Positions 43,341-51,555 of a stretch of 64,000 bases of DNA are shown piece by piece. The translations under genes and the position numbers were made by a program. Position 1 is the first letter of the stretch; the number at the start of each line of letters is the position of its first letter. This stretch comes from JACPYM01 sp031423495 (lineage in GTDB: Bacteria > Acidobacteriota > Blastocatellia > RBC074). The notes beneath the pieces were generated by a model that did no database searches, was not told the origin of the DNA, and worked only from the letters and a program-made list of their open reading frames with translations. The DNA is taken from assembly GCA_031423495.1 (NCBI GenBank), contig JANPFP010000144.1:1-64000 (forward strand), in the 5' to 3' direction.

Positions 43341-44702
43341 ATGAGTGAGCAAGAGAATCAATACGACGAACTGCCCATTGAAGAAATGATTCGGCATACA
43401 CCTGAAGGCAAACTCGAACTCGTCAGCGGCCAACTGCTCGCGGGCAACAGCCTCGATGGCAGCCGTCTGTTGTTGCAACAACTGTTGCGCGGTTGGGGAA
43501 CGGAAGCTGCGGTTGCGCTTGGCTCGCTGGAAGTTTGGGAAGAAGCCTTACGCGACGTTTATCAACTCGCGCCGACTGATGACGAAACGGAAGCGGCAAA
43601 GCGTCCATTCATTGCGGCTGATTATTCGCGCGCGGCGGAAGGCGCGAACGGCGGACACTGGCAATGCTGTCAGCATTTGAAAATGGCTTTGCACATGGCT
43701 GAACGTCAGATCGGCGGACACGCTTTGAGCCGTCATTACACGCTCAAGCTCGGCGAAGACGGTTTCACGCCGGATGTTTTCTATTTCAGGAATCAGCCGC
43801 GCACTCAATTTTATGGGTACTACCTTGATGGCCCTTGCGAGTTAGTCATCGAAGTCACGCGCCCTGCGCACGAAAACTATGACCGGCTGTTAAAACGCGA
43901 CCTTTATGCGATGGGCGGCGTACTCGAATATCTCATTGTCAATCCAGCGCGGCGCGAAACCGAATTTTTCCAACTCGACCACGGCGAATATCGCCTGCAA
44001 TCGTCTGACGCGAACGGCTGTTACCATTCGTCCAGCGTGCCGGGTTTGCGCATCAGGATTGAAAACTTGTTTTCGCCAGACGGACAAGATTGGATGGAGC
44101 GGTCTCCTTTTCTCATTGAACAGGTTCGGCCTCTCAAGCGTGAACGCGATTCGCGTGATGGTTATGGCTGGGGCAGTTTGCCGTTTGCACCGCGTTTCAA
44201 TTTGCACGCGGAACCGATTCTTTTTAACGAATACATTTCGTGGTGCCCCGAAGGAAAGTTTGAATGGGCGGATGGTCGTCCGTTGATATGCGGGCGTAAG
44301 GCAACGCGCAATGTGTTGGGGATGTTGTTGATGTCAGTCGGCCTGCATGAAGCGGTGGCAATGCGTCCGGCCTCTGAATGGGTTGCGGGGCTACAACGCC
44401 ATCAACGGAAGCTGCGCGACGACACGGCGTTGCGCGATCATTGGCAGCACAAGGCGCGGCAAGTGGCGCACATGCTCCACGAGAAATACGGCATCGAACA
44501 CATCGGTATCGGGGGCGATTGGCTCGAACCGTATCCGCTCAATTACTGGTCGGTGTTAAAACTGGTGGGCGACAATGCGCCGCTCGAAAAGTCGCATATG
44601 ATTTATCAGGATACGCTACCTTTTCGCGACGAACTGACGCCGATCATTTATTTTTCTGAAGAACGCGAACCATCAGAACGCATTGTGCAGGAACTCAAGT
44701 AG
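43341..44702 (+). CDS. Uma2-family endonuclease-like protein with flanking repeated segments
   Basis: 453 residues. The central part (about 95-250) is a Uma2/PD-(D/E)XK-like nuclease domain: FTPDVFYF (PD), CELVIEVTRP (E.V) and YDRLLKRDLYAMGGVLEYLIVNP (D..K...Y...GV.EY.IV; quoted in parts). Before and after it lie two related segments: IRHTPEGKLELVSGQLLAG near the N-terminus and ISWCPEGKFEWADGRPLIC near residue 305, each followed by a similar Leu-rich helix pair. The repeats resemble the PEG.(L/F)E...G start of ordinary Uma2 proteins, so the protein may derive from an internal duplication. GGAGG precedes the ATG. Uma2 proteins are very common in Acidobacteriota and Cyanobacteria; their real role is unsettled. 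Confidence 0.78.
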   Translation: MSEQENQYDELPIEEMIRHTPEGKLELVSGQLLAGNSLDGSRLLLQQLLRGWGTEAAVALGSLEVWEEALRDVYQLAPTDDETEAAKRPFIAADYSRAAEGANGGHWQCCQHLKMALHMAERQIGGHALSRHYTLKLGEDGFTPDVFYFRNQPRTQFYGYYLDGPCELVIEVTRPAHENYDRLLKRDLYAMGGVLEYLIVNPARRETEFFQLDHGEYRLQSSDANGCYHSSSVPGLRIRIENLFSPDGQDWMERSPFLIEQVRPLKRERDSRDGYGWGSLPFAPRFNLHAEPILFNEYISWCPEGKFEWADGRPLICGRKATRNVLGMLLMSVGLHEAVAMRPASEWVAGLQRHQRKLRDDTALRDHWQHKARQVAHMLHEKYGIEHIGIGGDWLEPYPLNYWSVLKLVGDNAPLEKSHMIYQDTLPFRDELTPIIYFSEEREPSERIVQELK

Positions 44703-44710
44703 GAGAACGT

Positions 44711-45868
44711 ATGAAACCTTTATTTACGCTTTTGGCTGGCCTGATTTTGTTGACCGCTTCGGCGCTCGCCAATGTAGCGATTGGTGAAGCCGCGCCCGGC
44801 TTCACGCTCAAAGACCTTGCGGGTAAGCAGCACAAGCTCGCTGATTATCAAGGCAAGCTTACCGTCGTAGCCTTTCTCAGCGCGAAGTGTCCGATCTCGA
44901 ATGCTTATAACGAACGCATTCGCGCGTTGGCGGATGATTACGCCAAGCGCGGCGTTAGCTTTCTTGCCCTCAATGCCAGCGCCGATGAAACGGTCGGCGA
45001 GATCAAGGCGCACGCTGAAAAGCAGGGCTTCGCGTTTGCGATTCTGAAAGACAAAGATAACAAAATTGCCGATGCCTATGGCGTGGTGAGAACGCCGGAA
45101 ATGTTTGTCGTAGACGGCGCGGGCGTGCTGCGTTATCACGGGCGGATTGATAATTCGCACTTGCCGATTCACGTCAAGACGCATGACTTGCGCAATGCGC
45201 TGGATGAGTTGTTGGCGGGCAAGGCTGTGACGGTGCCGGAAACGAAAGCCCTGGGTTGCATCATCAAGCGTGCGCAACAGGCTGAACGCAAAGGCGGTAC
45301 GGGGAGCGTGAGCGACCTAAGCATTCAAACGGCGAGCTATCAAACAGCGGCTTACCTCCCGGCTTTCTCATTTGCGCCCCAACGCAAACCTGTCGCGAAA
45401 CGTCCCGCGAAGCCTGTGGCTAAAGCTCCTGCGAAGCCGTTGCCGAAAATCGGTTTGATCAAACCGGCGAACTTTCCTGCCATGCGCGAATCGTGGAAAG
45501 GCCAAGTCGTCGTGTTGAATCTGTGGGCGACGTGGTGCGCTCCATGCGTAGCCGAGATGCCTGAGTTCGTTAAGTTGCACAACGAATACAAAGACAAAGG
45601 CGTCAAGGTCGTAGCCATCAGCGCCGATGATGTGAGCGAAGTGAACACGTTGGTGGCGCGATTTGTGCGCGACAAGGGCTTGCCGTTTGAGGTTGCCGTG
45701 ATGGATACCGATGACCCGCAAGAGATGATTGATCTCATTAACAAAGACTGGCCGGGCACGTTGCCTTCTACGTTTGTGTATGACAAAACGGGCAAGCTGA
45801 TTTTCTCGCGCTTCAAGATCATTGACCGCGAAGAGCTAATCAAAACCGTAGAAAGCGCACTGAAATAA
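44711..45868 (+). CDS. Exported protein with two thioredoxin-fold domains (Redoxin-like and TlpA-like)
   Basis: 385 residues with signal peptide (FTLLAGLILLTASALA). First domain (about 25-170): AAPGFTLKDLAGKQHKLADY and a SAKCPISNAY site, i.e. a peroxiredoxin-like fold with a single active-site Cys. An Ala/Pro/Lys-rich linker (about 222-246) leads to the second domain, a TlpA/ResA-like thioredoxin with the WCAPC site in LWATWCAPCVAEMPEF and the cis-Pro TLPSTFVYD. Likely a periplasmic thiol-disulfide protein; the second domain could recycle the first. The gene lies nine bases after the Uma2-type gene and 16 before the AAA/M41 gene, so all probably share a transcript. Confidence 0.92.
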   Translation: MKPLFTLLAGLILLTASALANVAIGEAAPGFTLKDLAGKQHKLADYQGKLTVVAFLSAKCPISNAYNERIRALADDYAKRGVSFLALNASADETVGEIKAHAEKQGFAFAILKDKDNKIADAYGVVRTPEMFVVDGAGVLRYHGRIDNSHLPIHVKTHDLRNALDELLAGKAVTVPETKALGCIIKRAQQAERKGGTGSVSDLSIQTASYQTAAYLPAFSFAPQRKPVAKRPAKPVAKAPAKPLPKIGLIKPANFPAMRESWKGQVVVLNLWATWCAPCVAEMPEFVKLHNEYKDKGVKVVAISADDVSEVNTLVARFVRDKGLPFEVAVMDTDDPQEMIDLINKDWPGTLPSTFVYDKTGKLIFSRFKIIDREELIKTVESALK

Positions 45869-45884
45869 AAGTACTCAGTAAACT

Positions 45885-47813
45885 ATGACCAAAGCACCAC
45901 TCGTTAGTTTCAACAAAGCGCAGATTGCCCAGCGTCAGCGCAAGCTCGAAAAAGTTCGCCGTGAACTCAAACAGGAATTCGTCGGCATTGATGCGATCAT
46001 TGATGAACTGATTACTTACATCCAGATTTGGTATCTGATGCCCGAAGTGTTGTCGCGCCCGGTGATCGTCAATCTGTGGGGCATGACCGGCGTAGGCAAA
46101 ACTGACCTTGTGCGCAAGCTGGTTAAGAAGCTCGCATATCAAGATCGCTTCGCCGAAGTCGAACTCAGCAACAGCGAAAACAGCAGCTATTATTCGTGGC
46201 GTAATTCGGTGGCGGGCATGCTCGAAAGCTCCGGCCTCAACGACGGACAACCGGCGATTGTGTTGTTCGATGAGATACAGCGATTCAACACGCTGGATGC
46301 CGAAGGCAAGCCGATTCTCAACGACCGCTTTCAGGATTTTTGGGAACTGCTCAGTGACGGACGCCTCGCGCGCCGCGACACCAAAGAAGATATTTCGAAC
46401 TACCTAGACAATTATCTTTACTCGTCTTCGCAACGCCGCAAGCAGGCTGCTATGCCGCAAGGGGTGCCGGGTACGCCGGGGATGTTGGGGCTTGATGATA
46501 CGCAGCCAGGGCCTGATAACATTGGCATTTGGGATGCGCGTACGTTGAAGAAGCTCTTCGATTTTGACGAGAGCATTCACGAGTTGGCCGAGATGAAGCA
46601 GGAAGACATCCTGAAAAAGATGATCGCGCGGCGTAAGCAGAAACGCATCTTCGAGGCCGCCGATCACTCGCGTACGCTCATCATCATCAGCGGCAATCTG
46701 GATGAAGCCTTCAGCATGGCGCGCGAGACTTCTGAGGCCGATGTGGACGCCGACATCTTTCACGCTTATACGAAAAAGCTCACGCTGGTTGACATCAAGA
46801 TGGCGCTCTCGCGCAAGTTCAAACCCGAACAGGTCGCGCGTTTCGGCAATATTCATTTGATCTATCGTTCGTTGCGGCGGCGCGATTTTGTCAAGCTGAT
46901 CGAGATGGAAGTCTCGAAAATCAAAGCGCGCAATCGTCAGCATTTCGGCGTCGAACTCGAACTCGCGCCCGCGATTCATACGCTGGTTTATCAGAACGGC
47001 GTGTTTCCGGTGCAAGGCGTGCGTCCGGTGTTTTCGAGCATCACCGACGTGATCGAAGCCAACCTGTCGCGCTTTATGTTCCAGGCGCTGATGGCCGAAA
47101 GCCGCCGCATTAAGCTAGACTACGATTTCGCCAAAAAAGAATTGATCGCCGACATTCACAAGGTCGGCGTGGTGCGTTTGCCTTATGAAGGCCGCGTAGA
47201 TCGAATTCGTCAGGGCAACGATCCGGCGGTCACGGCTTGCGTGTCGGTTCACGAATCAGGCCACGCTGTGGCTTATTCAGTATTGTTCGGACTCGCGCCG
47301 TTGCAGTTGAAATCGAAAGTGGCTTCGACTTACGCGGGCGGCTTCACGTTCCCACATCAGATTTTTATGACCAAGCAAACGCTGGCGCAAAAGATCAAAG
47401 TCATGCTCGCGGGCGGCTTGGCCGAAGAACTGATTTTTGGTGACGGCAATGCCAGCATCGGGCGCGAACATGACCGCGAACAAGCAACGATGTTGGCTTG
47501 CGATTACGTACGCAAATATGGCTTTCACACCGACTATCAGGGTTACTATTCAAATAACCCTTCTTATCCGCTCGACACCGAACTCACTGACGGCGCGATT
47601 GAAGAAATGATTCGCCAACTGGCGACCGAGACGCGCGACATGCTGCGCCATCATCAGGGATTTTTGCAGGCCTTGTCAGTAGACTTGCAACTGCGCGGGA
47701 GTCTGGCGGCGGCTGAGATTGCGCGCATCGCCAAGCGCTTTGGGCTGAAGGTCGCAGTGAAAGAAGAAAGCCATTTGCACGTACCCGATTACGCGCTTGT
47801 CGGAAAGCAATAA
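45885..47813 (+). CDS. Soluble AAA+ ATPase fused to an M41 (FtsH-type) metallopeptidase domain
   Basis: 642 residues. No TM helix is visible, unlike FtsH. The ATPase is of the Clp/HslU-like kind rather than the FtsH kind: Walker A NLWGMTGVGKTDLVRKL (about 63-79), Walker B IVLFDEIQRF (about 125-134), and a C-terminal D2-small-domain-like part with VQGVRPVFSSITDVIE. From about residue 440 an M41 peptidase domain follows: HESGHA at about 456 (HExxH zinc site), GGFTFPHQ, GGLAEELIFG and the third ligand Asp in REHDREQATMLACDYVRKYGF-like sequence (about 528). An insert of about 35 residues rich in Gln, Pro and Gly (PQGVPGTPGMLG) lies between Walker B and the later ATPase parts. It should be a cytoplasmic ATP-driven protease. 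Substrate unknown. Confidence 0.85.
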   Translation: MTKAPLVSFNKAQIAQRQRKLEKVRRELKQEFVGIDAIIDELITYIQIWYLMPEVLSRPVIVNLWGMTGVGKTDLVRKLVKKLAYQDRFAEVELSNSENSSYYSWRNSVAGMLESSGLNDGQPAIVLFDEIQRFNTLDAEGKPILNDRFQDFWELLSDGRLARRDTKEDISNYLDNYLYSSSQRRKQAAMPQGVPGTPGMLGLDDTQPGPDNIGIWDARTLKKLFDFDESIHELAEMKQEDILKKMIARRKQKRIFEAADHSRTLIIISGNLDEAFSMARETSEADVDADIFHAYTKKLTLVDIKMALSRKFKPEQVARFGNIHLIYRSLRRRDFVKLIEMEVSKIKARNRQHFGVELELAPAIHTLVYQNGVFPVQGVRPVFSSITDVIEANLSRFMFQALMAESRRIKLDYDFAKKELIADIHKVGVVRLPYEGRVDRIRQGNDPAVTACVSVHESGHAVAYSVLFGLAPLQLKSKVASTYAGGFTFPHQIFMTKQTLAQKIKVMLAGGLAEELIFGDGNASIGREHDREQATMLACDYVRKYGFHTDYQGYYSNNPSYPLDTELTDGAIEEMIRQLATETRDMLRHHQGFLQALSVDLQLRGSLAAAEIARIAKRFGLKVAVKEESHLHVPDYALVGKQ

Positions 47814-47897
47814 CAGGCAGGAAAAAGGGGGCAGGAAGATAAACAGCAAAACGATTGGCTGCTTATTTTCCTGCCCCCTTTTTCCTGCCTGCCTGTT
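47812..47897. repeat. Inverted repeat between convergent AAA/M41 and S9 peptidase genes
   Basis: Arms about 47812-47847 and 47858-47897 are complementary and consist of AGGCAGGAAAAAGGGGGCAG-type sequence. The stop codon TAA of the left gene touches the left arm and the right arm reaches the stop of the minus-strand gene, so it probably works as a bidirectional transcription end. Confidence 0.88.
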
Positions 47898-47900
47898 TAT

Positions 47901-49991
47901 TTATCGAAGCCACTTCGCCAGCCAAGCATGCACTTCGCCATAAAAGAACCGGCTGTTTTCGCCTTTCAGCACCCAGTGGTTTTCTTCGGGAAAGACGATC
48001 AGCTTGCTGGGGATGCGCAAGCGTTGATGGACGCTCCAGTTTTCAAGCGTATTGTTGAGCGGTACGCGAAAATCGTTTTCGCCTACGGTTAAGAGCATCG
48101 GCGTCTTGAACGAAGCCGCGCGGCGAATCGGGTTTTGCGTACGCCACGTTTCAGCCTGTTCCCACACGGGGCCGCCGTTGTTGAGTTCGCGCGAATAAAT
48201 CGTATCGCTCGTCGCCCATTGCGATTCGAGATTGACCAGCCCCGCGTGCGAGATCAAACACTTGTATCGCGTCGTCGTCGCCTGCAACCAATTCGCCAAA
48301 TGCCCGCCGTAACTGGCTCCGCCCGCCGCTTGTTTTGACGCATCAATGAACTTGAACCGCTTGATGGCTTCGTCCGCCGCCTCGTTGATTTCGTCGCCCG
48401 GCGTCTTGAGCGGATCGAGTTGAATGTTCTGCGCGAACTTTTCGCCGAAGCCTGTCGAGCCGGTGTAATTGGTCAACAAGACTACGTAACCCGGCGCGGC
48501 CAGCAGGTGATAGTTCCAGCGCAAGACGAACTGATCGCGCCACATCGAATGCGGCCCGCCATGAATCACGACGAAGAGCGGATACTTTTTGTTTTCGTCG
48601 AAGTTGGGCGGCAAGGCGATCATATTGTGGATGCGGCGGCTTCTGGTGCTGTTGAAAGTGAAATGGCGAAGTGGGGCTATATCAAGAGACGCAACCCGCT
48701 CTTTATTTAAGTTAAACCCCAAGCCCCCAGAAAAATGCGAGTCAAGGGCTACCTTAACAATCATTAGCGGTGTTATAGCGCTTTCGTAATTAGCGAATAA
48801 CCCGCCCTTTGAAGATGCTATGTTTGAATAACAGCCTTCAACTTTAATCATGTTATCCCGTACAAGCACGACTTCATCGCTACTCTTGGATTTATAGTAG
48901 ATGAATTCATTGCCATCGGTTTCTGCCGTGAAATATATGCCTCCGTGGAAAGGATCGGGAGTAAAGCTGATGACTGATTTATCAATACCTTGTAGCAACG
49001 GCTTTCTTTCTACTGACGGCCAATCGTAATTAGCCAGCCGAGTAGCGTTGTAGGTAGATGACGTGCCTGGTTCGTAAGTGCAAAGTAGTGTTTTGCCATC
49101 GTAACTGAACTTGGGACTCGCGTAACTATCCTTGCCGTTCGTCAAAGCCTTCGGCTCATCGCCGCTCACCATCGCCTGATAAAGATTCGTATTCGTCTCG
49201 CTATAAGCCGCCGCGTTGCGATTGGTCATCGCTACGAAAACGGCACCTGCGCTGTCGGGCGTCCAGATGGCTTGCAGGTCGTCGCTGCCCGAAGTGAACG
49301 CGCCGGCAAAGCCTGCTTCATTCGCCAGCTTAGTTCCGGCCAGCAAGTCCTTCGCTTTGGCATTGGCGTCGAGGCTTTGCACGAAAACATGCATTTGTTT
49401 TTCGTCAATCCAGCGATCCCAGTTGCGAATGGGGAAGGTTTCATAAACGCGGGCGTTCCATTTGCGAGCTTTGCGTTCGGCGGCAATACGCTTGTTGTCT
49501 TCGTCGTTGAGTGCGCCGGGGTAAACGGAACTTTGAAAGAGTACGTGCTTGCCATCGGGCGAAACTTGCGGCGCGCGTGCGCCGGTTGAAAGCGAAGTGA
49601 GGCGTTGCGCTTCACCGCCTTGTGCGACGTTGAGCAGATAAAGCTGATTGACTTCATCGCCTTCGCGGCGCGCGGCGAAGATGACGCTGGCGCTATCGGG
49701 CGTCCACGTAGCGCCGCTTTCCGCACTTTTCGTATTCGTCAGCCTGCGCGGTGGCGTTGAACCGTCAGCGGGTACGATCCACAAATCGGTGGCCTGGTCT
49801 TTTTCGTCGTAAGCGGGTTCGGTGACGGAGAACACTACCCACTTGCCGTCAGGCGAAGGCACGGGTGCGCCGACGCGCTTCATCAGCCATACGTCTTCGT
49901 GGGTGATGGGGCGTTTGGTTTGTGCGTAAAGCGTGAGAGCAGCCAGACAAAGGCAGGCTGCGCCAATCAACAGGTGACGAATCGGTTTCAT
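47901..49991 (-). CDS. S9-family peptidase (prolyl oligopeptidase / acylaminoacyl-peptidase-like), exported
   Basis: 696 residues from the Met at 49991 (AAAGGAAA upstream). Signal peptide HLLIGAACLCLAALTLYAQ. The N-terminal beta-propeller runs from about 30 to 430 with TolB-like SPDGKWVVFS and WTPDSASVIFAA repeats. The C-terminal alpha/beta-hydrolase domain has VVIHGGPHSMW, the nucleophile in GGASYGGHLANWL, acid in VGENDFRVPL and His in PEENHWV. It digests peptides in the periplasm, releasing dipeptides or acyl-amino acids. A stretch of about 450 bases inside the propeller (roughly 48650-49110) is much less GC-rich than its flanks and uses TTA, ATA and AGA codons more, possibly an exchanged segment. 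A two-hairpin repeat lies upstream. Confidence 0.93.
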   Translation of the reverse strand: MKPIRHLLIGAACLCLAALTLYAQTKRPITHEDVWLMKRVGAPVPSPDGKWVVFSVTEPAYDEKDQATDLWIVPADGSTPPRRLTNTKSAESGATWTPDSASVIFAARREGDEVNQLYLLNVAQGGEAQRLTSLSTGARAPQVSPDGKHVLFQSSVYPGALNDEDNKRIAAERKARKWNARVYETFPIRNWDRWIDEKQMHVFVQSLDANAKAKDLLAGTKLANEAGFAGAFTSGSDDLQAIWTPDSAGAVFVAMTNRNAAAYSETNTNLYQAMVSGDEPKALTNGKDSYASPKFSYDGKTLLCTYEPGTSSTYNATRLANYDWPSVERKPLLQGIDKSVISFTPDPFHGGIYFTAETDGNEFIYYKSKSSDEVVLVRDNMIKVEGCYSNIASSKGGLFANYESAITPLMIVKVALDSHFSGGLGFNLNKERVASLDIAPLRHFTFNSTRSRRIHNMIALPPNFDENKKYPLFVVIHGGPHSMWRDQFVLRWNYHLLAAPGYVVLLTNYTGSTGFGEKFAQNIQLDPLKTPGDEINEAADEAIKRFKFIDASKQAAGGASYGGHLANWLQATTTRYKCLISHAGLVNLESQWATSDTIYSRELNNGGPVWEQAETWRTQNPIRRAASFKTPMLLTVGENDFRVPLNNTLENWSVHQRLRIPSKLIVFPEENHWVLKGENSRFFYGEVHAWLAKWLR

Positions 49992-50038
49992 ATTGGTTTT
50001 CCTTTCGGGCGAGATTGCGCGGGCATTATACGGCATGG

Positions 50039-50115
50039 TGGGACAGGTTCTTAACCTGTCCCAGGCTGAGACCTAACAGCGCAAAATGTAGGGCAGGTTA
50101 AGAACCTGCCCTACA
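50039..50115. repeat. Pair of related perfect hairpins between S9 peptidase and YjbR genes
   Basis: First hairpin GGGACAGGTT-CTT-AACCTGTCCC (50039-50062), second TGTAGGGCAGGTT-AAG-AACCTGCCCTACA (about 50086-50115). Each is a palindrome and both share the GGTT/AACC core with the element at 23129-23169, so they may belong to one dispersed repeat family. Confidence 0.88.
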
Positions 50116-50116
50116 T

Positions 50117-50470
50117 TCAGATCAGCTTTTGCTGAACTTTCTTCGGCAGCTTGTCGCGTACCATTTGATAGGAATCTTTGATGAGCCGTTTGGCTTCAGC
50201 CTGGCTCAAGGCGTTCCAGCGTTCGAGTGCGACCCAGTGATAGCGCGCGGCATAAGGCGCAGGGAAGATGGCTTCGCGTTCACAGAGTTCGGCGAACTCT
50301 TCCGGCGTGCATTTGAACGAAAGCTGCACGGGCGTCGTAGGTGAGATTTCGAGCGGAATGACGGCGAACATCTTCCCGCCGATTTTGAAGACGAGGTCTT
50401 TTTCCCACAACACTTCTTCGGTGGCGTGGGGCAGGGCTAAACAAAATTGGCGAACCGTTTCGTGATTCAT
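50117..50470 (-). CDS. MmcQ/YjbR-family protein
   Basis: 117 residues of the YjbR (CyaY-like) fold: TVRQFCLALPHATEEVLWEKDLVFKIGGKMFAVI (parts: LALPHATEEVLW, FKIGGKMFAVI), a LSFKCTPEEFAEL strand-helix, and AARYHWVALERW near the C-terminus. Members are proposed DNA-binding proteins but none has a settled role. It is coupled by an ATGA overlap to the membrane-protein gene upstream. Confidence 0.9.
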   Translation of the reverse strand: MNHETVRQFCLALPHATEEVLWEKDLVFKIGGKMFAVIPLEISPTTPVQLSFKCTPEEFAELCEREAIFPAPYAARYHWVALERWNALSQAEAKRLIKDSYQMVRDKLPKKVQQKLI

Positions 50471-51522
50471 GATTGGTCGGTTCGGTTGGTTGCAGCGATG
50501 GCCAGCGGCGCAGTGGTGGCGACGGGTTTCATCGGTTCGACAAAGACGGTTTGTGCGCGCGCCAATACGCCAGAGTCGAGTACGTCGGAAGTTGCGGAAC
50601 GAAATTCAAACGTAGGCGCTGGCATCACTGCTTGCGCCATCGCTGGTTGTCGCGCTTCGTAAAAATGACATTGAGCAGAGGTGAGCGCGAGCTTGGCCCA
50701 CAGCTTGATGACGAGGGCTACGTGACCGAAGGCGGTGGCGAGGCCTACGGCAAACATGCTGTCTTGAATGACCGAGTCGCGCACCCACGCCAAAAATGCG
50801 TAAAGAGCAAAGCCCAGTCCGGCGATCAGCACATAAAGCGGATAGGCCTTGAAAAAGTTCAGCGCGCAAAATTTCAAACTCGCCAGCGTCGCGCGCCACA
50901 TCCCGCGCACTTCGTGTTTGACGGTGTGAATGCGCGCGTAATCGAAAACCATATTGACCAGCGCCAAACCCAATACCAGCGCGCCATACAATGCCAGCCG
51001 GTACCAGGGATAATGCCCCAGTGCGGTCGCTTGCGACATTCCGCGCGCGAGCCAGCGGCTCGCCAGGTTAAACGCTAAAAAGACCAATCCATAAAACGGC
51101 GCGGCGTAAAGCAACAGCCGAAAGAAACGCCAGAAATAGGCTCCGCCAAAAGCCCAGAAACGCCGCATCGAAAAACGCTCAGTGTCGTGCAGCAAATGTC
51201 CCAGAATGCCGCCGGTCAACATCAGATTAAACAGCAAATAGAGTCCGGCGATCACGAAAAGCTGGATAAACGTTTCAGTGGCAAAAGCAATGAGCGAACC
51301 GTCAGCGAGTTGGTTGTTGAGCAGATCGGTGAACCAGACCGGGTTGAGTTGGTCGGCCATCAAGGTGCGCGCGGCGAGTCGATTATTCGTCGTGAGTTGA
51401 ATCAGCGAGAAGACCGGAATGATCAGCGGCAGTGCGAACAGCAAGTTGAAAGCAAACAGGCTCGCCAACAGTTTCAGGCTGCGGCTGGCGCGTTTCGTTC
51501 CGTGAAAGAAAGCGGTGAACAT
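50467..51522 (-). CDS. Multi-pass membrane protein of unknown function
   Basis: 351 residues with about six hydrophobic helices: residues about 17-42 (LLASLFAFNLLFALPLIIPV), 86-108 (FIQLFVIAGLYLLFNLML), 130-152, 180-203 (LALYGALVLGLALVNMVF), 230-252 (YPLYVLIAGLGFALYAFLAW) and about 260-285. The C-terminal 50 residues are soluble (ATTAPLAIAATNRTDQS end). No transporter, glycosyltransferase or enzyme motif was recognised. Its position between an M1 peptidase and a YjbR gene gives no clear hint. Confidence 0.72.
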   Translation of the reverse strand: MFTAFFHGTKRASRSLKLLASLFAFNLLFALPLIIPVFSLIQLTTNNRLAARTLMADQLNPVWFTDLLNNQLADGSLIAFATETFIQLFVIAGLYLLFNLMLTGGILGHLLHDTERFSMRRFWAFGGAYFWRFFRLLLYAAPFYGLVFLAFNLASRWLARGMSQATALGHYPWYRLALYGALVLGLALVNMVFDYARIHTVKHEVRGMWRATLASLKFCALNFFKAYPLYVLIAGLGFALYAFLAWVRDSVIQDSMFAVGLATAFGHVALVIKLWAKLALTSAQCHFYEARQPAMAQAVMPAPTFEFRSATSDVLDSGVLARAQTVFVEPMKPVATTAPLAIAATNRTDQS

Positions 51523-51555
51523 AAAAATTACTTCCGGGAAAATTGTTATGCCCCA

